Part shown: piece by piece, positions 58,884 through 64,000 of the stretch
How the letters are laid out: every line of letters starts with the position of its first letter
How positions within the stretch are numbered: the stretch's first letter is position 1
From: Paenibacillus amylolyticus
Lineage (GTDB): Bacteria > Bacillota > Bacilli > Paenibacillales > Paenibacillaceae
Length of the DNA: 64,000 nucleotides
Direction of reading: 5' to 3'
Assembly (NCBI RefSeq): GCF_029689945.1
Contig: NZ_CP121451.1
Span: 1,798,001-1,862,000, forward strand
Notes under the pieces: generated by a model
The model's input: only the letters and a program-made list of their open reading frames with translations
The model's database searches: none
Told to the model about the DNA's origin: nothing
Made by a program: the position numbers and the translations under genes

Positions 58884-59036
58884 ATGGACAATGAAACTTT
58901 ATCTAAATTAGAAATTAAAAACGGACAACTGCTGCTTGACGGCTTCCAGTTAAAAGGTGTGACTGAATACGAACTGAAGAAAAGCTCCGCCACAGAGCCG
59001 GCAGAGCTAACTTTAAAGATTACAGTAAGAGATTAG
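58884..59036 (+). CDS. Small phage protein
   Basis: 50 residues from ATG 58884 after GGAGG. LEIKNGQLLLDGFQLKGVTE is beta-like. Function unknown. Confidence 0.65.
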   Translation: MDNETLSKLEIKNGQLLLDGFQLKGVTEYELKKSSATEPAELTLKITVRD

Positions 59037-59037
59037 A

Positions 59038-59421
59038 CTACTTGAACTGAGAACTTATTACACTTGCTATCACTGAAGTGGCTATTTTGGTTATGGAATC
59101 CAACGAAACTGAACCTACTTTTTGGGCTATGCTTTTCGTTTTGCTCCAATTTTGTTCCGACCTTATGTTAGAAAGAAATTCATGCCCAGCGGGGGTAAGG
59201 TAGAAAATAATCGGAATCTGATGTAATCCAGTAAACCATTTTACTTTGTAGAAGAAGCCAGATAACTCGCATTGTTTGATGTGGTAGGTCACTTCATCAG
59301 GCGAATAATTGTTAAGTAATTCAAAATTAGATCCTGGTTCATAGGTCATTTGCTTGGTCAGTGAGGTATTTTCCTCAACGGTCAATAGAATATCCCTTAT
59401 TAAATCTGGATTTAGTTTCAA
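59038..59421 (-). CDS. DUF2513-type protein, minus strand in lysis region
   Basis: TTG start at 59421 with AAAGGAGGTG 5 bases before. 127 residues. KLNPDLIRDILLTVEENTSL is the DUF2513 start; DEVTYHIKQCELSGFFYKVK and IFYLTPAGHEFLSNIR follow, like a winged helix. These occur in prophages, often as lysogenic genes. Convergent with the gene at 58884. Confidence 0.8.
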   Translation of the reverse strand: MKLNPDLIRDILLTVEENTSLTKQMTYEPGSNFELLNNYSPDEVTYHIKQCELSGFFYKVKWFTGLHQIPIIFYLTPAGHEFLSNIRSEQNWSKTKSIAQKVGSVSLDSITKIATSVIASVISSQFK

Positions 59422-59498
59422 GTAAACACCTCCTTTCTGTCGGAGCATTATTCGACAAGCTTGGGGGTGTTTCCTTTTGCCTGGAAGGAGGTGAGCGA

Positions 59499-59687
59499 TT
59501 GAGAGCGACACATCAAGTAGTGATAACAGCTGATATTTCCCGGCCAGTTGAAGAAATTTCCGAAATCATTTCATTGTTCATTGGGATGCATCCAGCAGAG
59601 AGACAACAAGAGATTTTACAGGCAGTGGATCAGTTGGTAGGCGATGCTTTAGCGGGATTGGCAATAGATACAGTTTCAGATAAATAG
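59499..59687 (+). CDS. Small phage protein before the lysis genes
   Basis: TTG 59499 after AAGGAGGTGAG. 62 residues (ISRPVEEISEIISLFIGMHP). Starts near but divergent from the DUF2513 gene. Function unknown. Confidence 0.6.
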   Translation: MRATHQVVITADISRPVEEISEIISLFIGMHPAERQQEILQAVDQLVGDALAGLAIDTVSDK

Positions 59688-59696
59688 AGAGAGAAA

Positions 59697-60086
59697 GTGG
59701 GGGAATACATTTTGGAAGAAAGGGTGAGTGAAGTGCCAGATGAGAATTCCAAGTTGCTCACAGATATCCAAATCCAGCTTGCTCGCATTGAGAAAACTTT
59801 GGAAGTCGTTCCAACTCTGGCAACGGCTTTAGAATCAGTGCGAGAGATTGCGCGAAGTGCAGATCAATCTACCAAGTCGGCACACCACAGGCTGGACATG
59901 TTGCATACGGCTAAGGATATTGCAGAGGATGCGTTACGGAAAGCTGAGGCAGCTCTTGCTACCCAGCGGATACAAGCCGATGACCAGAAGTGGTTCAAGC
60001 GTACATTTTACGGGGTTATCATCGGAGCATCGGCTTCAGGGATTGTAGCCGCGGTTTGGGCAGCTATTAAATTAGGGGGAATGTAA
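59697..60086 (+). CDS. XhlA-type hemolysin/holin accessory protein
   Basis: GTG 59697 or TTG 59712. About 129 residues: a coiled coil (IQIQLARIEKTLEVVPTLAT; AKDIAEDALRKAEAALAT) then KWFKRTFYGVIIGASASGIV, one membrane helix. XhlA proteins work with holins. Confidence 0.85.
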   Translation: MGEYILEERVSEVPDENSKLLTDIQIQLARIEKTLEVVPTLATALESVREIARSADQSTKSAHHRLDMLHTAKDIAEDALRKAEAALATQRIQADDQKWFKRTFYGVIIGASASGIVAAVWAAIKLGGM

Positions 60087-60088
60087 AT

Positions 60089-60298
60089 ATGACAAATAAA
60101 TGGTGGCAAGCGGCAGGCGTTCGGGCAATTAAAACAGGAGCGCAGGTCGCTATTGGTGTTATTGGTGCAACTACTGTATTCGCAGAAGTGGACTGGCGTG
60201 TAGTGGGCGGGACAGTTGTATTATCGGTAATCACGAGTCTGCTTACCAGTTTGGCCGGATTACCTGAAGTAAACAAAGGAGATGGTATAGATGCCTAA
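60089..60298 (+). CDS. Holin
   Basis: 69 residues with two membrane helices (AIKTGAQVAIGVIGATTVF and VVGGTVVLSVITSLLTSLAG), ending LAGLPEV. Matches the r1t-like holin pattern. Overlaps the endolysin gene by 8 bases. Confidence 0.88.
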   Translation: MTNKWWQAAGVRAIKTGAQVAIGVIGATTVFAEVDWRVVGGTVVLSVITSLLTSLAGLPEVNKGDGIDA

Positions 60299-61019
60299 AG
60301 TATGGATTGACGCAGGTCATGGCGGTAAGGACCCAGGAGCTGTGGCGAATGGGCTGCAAGAAAAGGATATTACACTGAAGGTATCTCTCGGGATCAAGCA
60401 ACGTCTGGAGACGGAATATGAGAATGTTCAGGTTCTGCTTTCCAGATCAACAGATGTGTTCCTTGAACTGAAGGAGCGGACAAGCAAAGCCAATGCTGCG
60501 GGTGCTGACATCCTGGTATCCATCCATTGCAACGCTGGTGGGGGCAAGGGCGGGTTCGAGTCCTTCCGGTATAGTTCGGCATCCCAAAACAGCATCAAGC
60601 TTCAAAACGCATTACACAAAGCCATCACAGGCGAGATTGGCGGGATTGATCGTGGCATTAAGGCTCAAAACTTGAACATGGTACGTGAATCTAAGATGCC
60701 TGCCGTATTGACAGAAAATCTGTTTGTTGATGTTTCTGCGGATGCCGATCGGCTCAAACAAGCAAGTGTGCTCGATGCAATCATTAATGGTCATGTTCTC
60801 GGTATTGCTACACACCTGGGACTGATTAAGAAGGTGAAGGAACAAAAGCCAGTGACACAAGATAGAGACATTAACAATCCAAGCAAGTGGGCTGAGTCGG
60901 CCTGGACTGATTTAACTTCCAAAGGATACTTCGATGGTAGCAGACCAGGAGCACCGATCACGCGCGAGGAAATGGCGGTAGTCCTGAATCGTTTGCTTAA
61001 CAACATCGCCCAAAAATAA
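60291..61019 (+). CDS. Endolysin: N-acetylmuramoyl-L-alanine amidase with SLH-like C-terminus
   Basis: 242 residues after AAGGAGATG. Amidase_3 domain: WIDAGHGGKDPGA (zinc His10), LQEKDITL (Glu24), SIHCNAG (zinc His), and VLTENLFVD (catalytic Glu). The last 50 residues (SKWAESAWTDLTSKGYFDGS and APITREEMAVVLNRLL) form an SLH-like module, as in host S-layer proteins, probably for wall binding. Confidence 0.92.
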   Translation: MPKVWIDAGHGGKDPGAVANGLQEKDITLKVSLGIKQRLETEYENVQVLLSRSTDVFLELKERTSKANAAGADILVSIHCNAGGGKGGFESFRYSSASQNSIKLQNALHKAITGEIGGIDRGIKAQNLNMVRESKMPAVLTENLFVDVSADADRLKQASVLDAIINGHVLGIATHLGLIKKVKEQKPVTQDRDINNPSKWAESAWTDLTSKGYFDGSRPGAPITREEMAVVLNRLLNNIAQK

Positions 61020-61040
61020 TCCCAATCGCTTGGGAATACA

Positions 61041-61079
61041 AAAGGCCCTATCAGCACTTAGCTGGCAGGGCCTTTTTTT
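61041..61079. terminator. Bidirectional terminator after endolysin
   Basis: AAGGCCCT / AGGGCCTT with an inner CAGC/GCTG pair and TTTTTTT on the plus side; A-run on the other side can serve the minus gene at 61078. Confidence 0.9.
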
Positions 61080-61326
61080 ATTTGCTATTGTGTATAAGTG
61101 ATTCAAAGAAATCAATCGCTTCCTCGTCTGACATACCTACGATCAACCTGCATTTTGAGTCACCTTCCTGATCAGGTCCAACAAGTTCTTGAGCTTCATC
61201 CTTTTCGAAATCCTCTTTACTAAACCAAAATTCATGCGCATGAGTGGGAATTCCATTCTCAAGGTCAGGGATTCTACAACGAACCAACACCTTATCTTCA
61301 AGTTCACGTATGACTGTTTTGACCAT
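61078..61326 (-). CDS. Small acidic phage protein, minus strand
   Basis: 82 residues. Beta start (KTVIRELEDKVLVRCRIPDL) and acidic end (SDEEAIDFFESLIHN). Ribosome site weak. Probably a lysogeny-stage gene; function unknown. Confidence 0.6.
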   Translation of the reverse strand: MVKTVIRELEDKVLVRCRIPDLENGIPTHAHEFWFSKEDFEKDEAQELVGPDQEGDSKCRLIVGMSDEEAIDFFESLIHNSK

Positions 61327-61347
61327 GCTAACACAATCCTTTATTAG

Positions 61348-61551
61348 TTATTTGAAAATCTTTTTAATTACGCTGAATATATCAAATGAAGTCTCGTGGT
61401 ACACCTTGTTATATACTGCTTTCTTCGGGTTCCGGAGCCATCCCTATCCATGTGGCATTATGAGTCCGGACCGATGTATGATTTGACGCTTTATACTGGT
61501 CCTGGCTGACAATCGCTGCTTAAGCGATGGCTTCCAGAATCCGAATTTCAT
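61348..61551 (-). pseudogene. Small phage gene with in-frame TAG
   Basis: GGAGG precedes the ATG at 61551. The frame reads KFGFWKPSLKQRLSARTSIK...SGLIMPHG, then TAG (61444-61446), then in the same frame GWLRNPKKAVYNKVYHETSF to TAA. Both halves look like one basic phage protein of 67 residues. Either a Tyr codon was changed to TAG (mutation or error) or the stop is read through. Confidence 0.55.
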
Positions 61552-61563
61552 AATGAACCTCCG

Positions 61564-62142
61564 TTATTTCAAATTATCAATTGCGTATTGTGCTTCTTCC
61601 TTCGTGAATTTCTCGCCGTATTCAGATGTCAACTGATCGTAGATACCTGAATCTGACATATTCATGCTCTCTGCGTAATTTTGCGCTGATTTAAGTGCGT
61701 TCTCTTTCCAGTCAACCTGAATGTTATCAATAGCATATTGAGCAGCTTCTTTATCGAACTTCTCTCCGTACTCAGATGTTAATTGTTCATAAATACCCTT
61801 CTTTGACATGTGCATAATCTCAGCATATGTTTGTGCCGATTTCAAGGCTGCTTTATGTTCCCTAGGAACACTATTTGCTTCAGCTTCCTTTTTAGCTAAT
61901 TCCGCAGCCTCAGCTTCTTCTTTTGCTTTCTGCTCATCAGCAGCTTTTTGTTCTGCTTCAGCTTGTTCTTTGTCCTCTGTCGTTTGTTCTGTAGATACGG
62001 TTTCAGCTTTAGGCTGAGTTGCTATTTCGGATGCAGTCGCACTCGGCTCTGCTTCCTTATCACCCATATTACCAATTACTCCGATAAAGATTATGATACC
62101 TAGCCAAAACCACCACTTCTTATAAATTGGTTTCTTTTCCAA
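61564..62142 (-). CDS. Membrane-anchored protein with two Ltp domains (superinfection exclusion candidate)
   Basis: TTG start after AGGAGG. 192 residues: membrane helix (WWFWLGIIIFIGVIGNMG), Glu/Ala-rich coiled linker, then two Ltp repeats (ALKSAQTYAEIMHMSKKGIY and ALKSAQNYAESMNMSDSGIY, each ending with AQYAIDN). Ltp of phage TP-J34 blocks DNA entry of other phages. No lipobox cysteine is present here, so the helix itself must anchor it. Confidence 0.85.
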   Translation of the reverse strand: MEKKPIYKKWWFWLGIIIFIGVIGNMGDKEAEPSATASEIATQPKAETVSTEQTTEDKEQAEAEQKAADEQKAKEEAEAAELAKKEAEANSVPREHKAALKSAQTYAEIMHMSKKGIYEQLTSEYGEKFDKEAAQYAIDNIQVDWKENALKSAQNYAESMNMSDSGIYDQLTSEYGEKFTKEEAQYAIDNLK

Positions 62143-62217
62143 GGTATTTCCTCCTATGTATTTGATAGGATTAGTCTATCAGACCTAGGAAAATGTTTCT
62201 AGATTTATTTGAAACAA

Positions 62218-62313
62218 TTTACAAAACTGTCGAAAGAGGTTACTATACAACTATAAACCGAAAGCATCGGTGAAAGAGGCACTCCTGGCATTAAGCTGGA
62301 GTGGCTTTTTTTG
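62218..62313 (+). ncRNA. Candidate small RNA of about 60 bases with its own promoter and terminator
   Basis: TTTACA (62218), 17-base spacer, TACTAT (62241-62246). A transcript from about 62253 would hold CCGA/TCGG hairpin (62258-62270) and a terminator CACTCC/GGAGTG (62280-62303) followed by T7. No open reading frame with a ribosome site fits. Confidence 0.45.
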
Positions 62314-62324
62314 TTATTGATAAA

Positions 62325-62338
62325 AGAACATATGTTCG
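62325..62338 (+). promoter_or_regulatory. SOS (LexA) box
   Basis: AGAACATATGTTCG, a perfect palindromic Firmicute LexA box, 26 bases before the gene at 62364. Confidence 0.8.
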
Positions 62339-62363
62339 CATATAATAAATCCGAGGTGATTAT

Positions 62364-62657
62364 ATGCTTACGGATTATCAACGAAAGGTACTACGGATCT
62401 TATATAACTACAATAGTGGACGCAGGCGCCTGCCTACTGTGCATGAACTTACAATTAAAACAGGGAAGCATACGCCTGATGTTATGGCTGCTCTTGACGC
62501 TCTTATTGACGCTGAGTACATACATTGGGAAGACAAGTCAGACACCAGTAATCTTGTTATTCTGGAAGGCTGGGAAAGAGAATCGGAAAAGCCTAAGCTT
62601 CCCAAGGTACTGCCACCGGCGCAGTCAAACGATTTAAGTTACTGGACCCTATACTAG
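62364..62657 (+). CDS. LexA-like winged-helix protein
   Basis: GAGGTGA before ATG. 97 residues. TDYQRKVLRILYNYNSGRRR and PTVHELTIKTGKHTPDVMAA match the LexA DNA-binding domain, but the peptidase half is absent. May compete at SOS boxes or act as a prophage regulator. First gene behind the LexA box and followed by YolD. Confidence 0.7.
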   Translation: MLTDYQRKVLRILYNYNSGRRRLPTVHELTIKTGKHTPDVMAALDALIDAEYIHWEDKSDTSNLVILEGWERESEKPKLPKVLPPAQSNDLSYWTLY

Positions 62658-62683
62658 GACCCTATATTAAGGAGGTTTGCAAT

Positions 62684-63018
62684 ATGGCAAGCAAATTGAC
62701 GGCGAACGGCGTATACGAGGGATCGCGGATCATCCTTCCTGAACACAGGGAAGCGTACTTGGCTCAAGAAGCACTTCAAAGGCGCCGGGGAAACCGATCC
62801 TTGATGAACAAGAAATGCAGCTCATTGAGGATGCGATTTTTGAATCGTACCAGGAATGCAGATCGATCACGTTGACCGTGTTCAATCCGTTCGATGATGA
62901 AACTCTTCGTGGGGTTGTCACAGCGATTGATAAGCCAAACAGGAGAATAAAACTTGTACGCGGCGAAGAGGATTACAGTTGGCCTAAGATAGAAGAGATT
63001 ATTTCAGCTTCAATATAA
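62684..63018 (+). CDS. YolD-like protein (one frame break)
   Basis: AAGGAGG before ATG. About 111 residues. SKLTANGVYEGSRIILPEHR is the YolD start; one A missing near 62790 interrupts it, restored as RRRGKPILDEQEMQLIEDAI, then VTAIDKPNRRIKLVRGEE. YolD genes often accompany Y-family polymerases of the SOS response; no polymerase is visible before the window ends. Confidence 0.85.
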
Positions 63019-63028
63019 GAATAATTAT

Positions 63029-63060
63029 AATCCGTCAGGGCAGACTAGGCGGATTTTTTA
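63029..63060 (+). terminator. Terminator of the SOS operon
   Basis: AATCCGTC / GGCGGATT with an 11-base loop, then TTTTT. Confidence 0.8.
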
Positions 63061-63356
63061 TTGCTATAAATCATCCCAAAAACCTTCCTATATACTACCT
63101 CGCATATCCAGCTTTTATATTAAGATCAGAATACATTCGACAAAATAGTGTTCATAATCAGAACGTGAGTTCTACCAATATTGTTAGGAATACTTTTTAA
63201 ATAAAGTATATTCAAAGTTTCGAGAAGTTTATGAATGTAAAGTTTTACCTTCAGGACGTTCGACACATTGCGACACCATATGTCGTAGGAAAAAGGTATT
63301 ATTTTCATATATATACCTTATAATCTAATCCGTGTGTTTAAGGGAGGGGACAAGTC
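63061..63356. other. Regulatory gap before the last genes
   Basis: No gene. Contains GAACGTGAGTTC (63161, half-matching LexA box), a direct repeat CGACACATTG/CGACACCATA (63261-63280) and TATAAT at 63319. Confidence 0.35.
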
Positions 63357-63440
63357 ATGTACGAAGTAAATGTATGGCTAAACCATACAAATGCCCGTGG
63401 GGAGAGCCGACCAGGCTCAATGATAGATCAAATCGTATAA
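63357..63440 (+). CDS. Possible 27-residue peptide
   Basis: AAGGGAGGGGA about 6 bases before ATG, TATAAT 33 bases upstream. Reads YEVNVWLNHTNARGESRPGS. Overlaps the end of the XRE gene on the other strand. Peptide function unknown. Confidence 0.4.
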   Translation: MYEVNVWLNHTNARGESRPGSMIDQIV

Positions 63441-63632
63441 CTCTTCAACTTTGCAACCTAAGGCATGAGCTACAGTAAGCATAGCATCTGCGGACATCTT
63501 ATCCTGATTATTGGCCCAATTAGATATAAGGTGTCTGCTATAGCCAGTCAGTTTTACTAAGTCAGATTGTTTCATACGACGCTCTTTGAGAAGTATTTTA
63601 AGTCGGCATCTCCCACGGGAGACTTTGACCAC
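63417..63632 (-). CDS. XRE-family regulator
   Basis: GTG start after AAGGAGAA. 71 residues with HTH: LLKERRMKQSDLVKLTGYSR, HLISNWANNQDKMSADAM. Divergent from the gene at 63779, whose expression it may control. Confidence 0.8.
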   Translation of the reverse strand: MVKVSRGRCRLKILLKERRMKQSDLVKLTGYSRHLISNWANNQDKMSADAMLTVAHALGCKVEELYDLIYH

Positions 63633-63778
63633 TTTTGTAATTCTCCTTGATCTATAAGGGTGATTCGAGGCAAATTATAGCACGATGGGAAATTGGGGTA
63701 AACAAAAATACTTATATCTACCTTTCCAATACATTAGATAGATAACATGCTGCACGAGAATGGGGAGTGTGATTCGAA

Positions 63779-64000
63779 ATGATTAATAAGGCAGAATCCA
63801 TAGGTGAAGTATTTTTGATAGCATGGGAAAAAGGACTCCGTATTAATGTAGAAAAAAATGAGATCAGCATAAATTCATACGATGACTTAAGTGTTGATGA
63901 TCTACTTTGTGTTGGGTGGGATCAGGAAATCCACCAATAGAAGAAGACGATGTAGCGTTTATCGCGCAGTACATCCAGTTTAAGAAAATCTACTCATCAA
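63779..64000 (+). CDS. Unknown gene cut by the window edge (one frame break)
   Basis: GGGGAGTG about 10 bases before ATG. First frame reads NKAESIGEVFLIAWEKGLRI and stops at 63940; adding a G near 63914-63916 continues to the window end (SGNPPIEEDDVAFIAQYIQF). Unknown family. Confidence 0.5.

Larger units (their letters stand above)
22380..64000. mobile_element. Siphovirus-type prophage integrated in comFC, right end outside the window
   Basis: A complete temperate phage order is visible: integration and immunity, early/replication, late activator, cargo, packaging, head, tail, lysis and lysogeny genes, over at least 41.6 kb. The HK97-type portal, U35 protease and capsid, long tape measure and Dit/endopeptidase tail tip show a long non-contractile tail. 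Nearly all its broken genes can be repaired by a single homopolymer base, so it is probably intact in reality. Confidence 0.95.

Noticed and set aside
63161..63172. Third SOS box GAACGTGAGTTC
   Set aside because: The half-sites fit but the centre does not match the consensus and no gene start follows within 180 bases.
63300..63420. attR or the 3' half of comFC near the right edge
   Set aside because: ATACAAATGCCCGTGG resembles part of the expected site only briefly and does not continue as ComFC protein.
22380..64000. CRISPR array in the prophage
   Set aside because: No series of identical direct repeats with regular spacers was seen anywhere in the window.

Overview
The window looks like a Paenibacillus-type chromosome (endospore-forming, S-layered Firmicute) whose right two thirds is a prophage. 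The evidence is three large SLH-domain surface proteins, an alpha/beta small acid-soluble spore protein, metK, the degS-degU two-component pair and the late competence genes comFA and comFC in the usual Bacillales order.

Host part (1-22389). It opens with the tail of an SLH protein, then a small helical protein, a strongly codon-biased S-layer protein with a long leader and two in-frame starts (1589-4533), a secreted partner (4709-7303), a small exported protein, a spore protein, metK behind a structured leader, a second SLH/Ig-repeat protein, an exported NAGPA-type phosphodiester glycosidase with Big_2 and stalk domains, degSU, a one-pass membrane protein, comFA, and the first 100 or so codons of comFC.

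Prophage part (about 22380 to beyond 64000). comFC stops matching its family after the zinc-finger half, and a large serine recombinase starts 18 bases further on the opposite strand, so the prophage sits inside comFC. Layout: recombinase and LexA-type CI repressor (minus strand), divergent operator region, early genes with a Cro-like first gene, a replication/accessory block (HNH, DnaD-like initiator, zinc-ribbon/PcfK, PcfJ, DUF3102, ASCH), an ArpU-like late activator, an AT-rich cargo island on both strands (34906-37691), HNH endonuclease, candidate cos region, P27-type small and HK97-type large terminase, portal, U35 protease, capsid, connectors, tail tube, tail chaperones, tape measure, Dit, fibre with beta-propeller-like repeats, tail endopeptidase, XhlA, holin and an amidase with an SLH-like tail. 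To the right of lysis lie lysogeny genes: an Ltp-domain protein, a small RNA candidate, an SOS-box operon with a LexA-like winged helix and YolD, and XRE regulators. The right attachment site and the 3' half of comFC are not in the window.

Sequence quality. About 25 genes in both host and prophage are broken by single-base indels, nearly all a missing base in a short homopolymer, and restoring one base always restores a normal family protein. I read these as sequencing or assembly errors and give full gene spans. The most novel-looking content is the cargo island: a RexA/RexB-like pair behind an SOS box, a divergent two-gene membrane module and a small hydrophobic peptide. Family names were assigned by reading the sequences and were not checked by searching.
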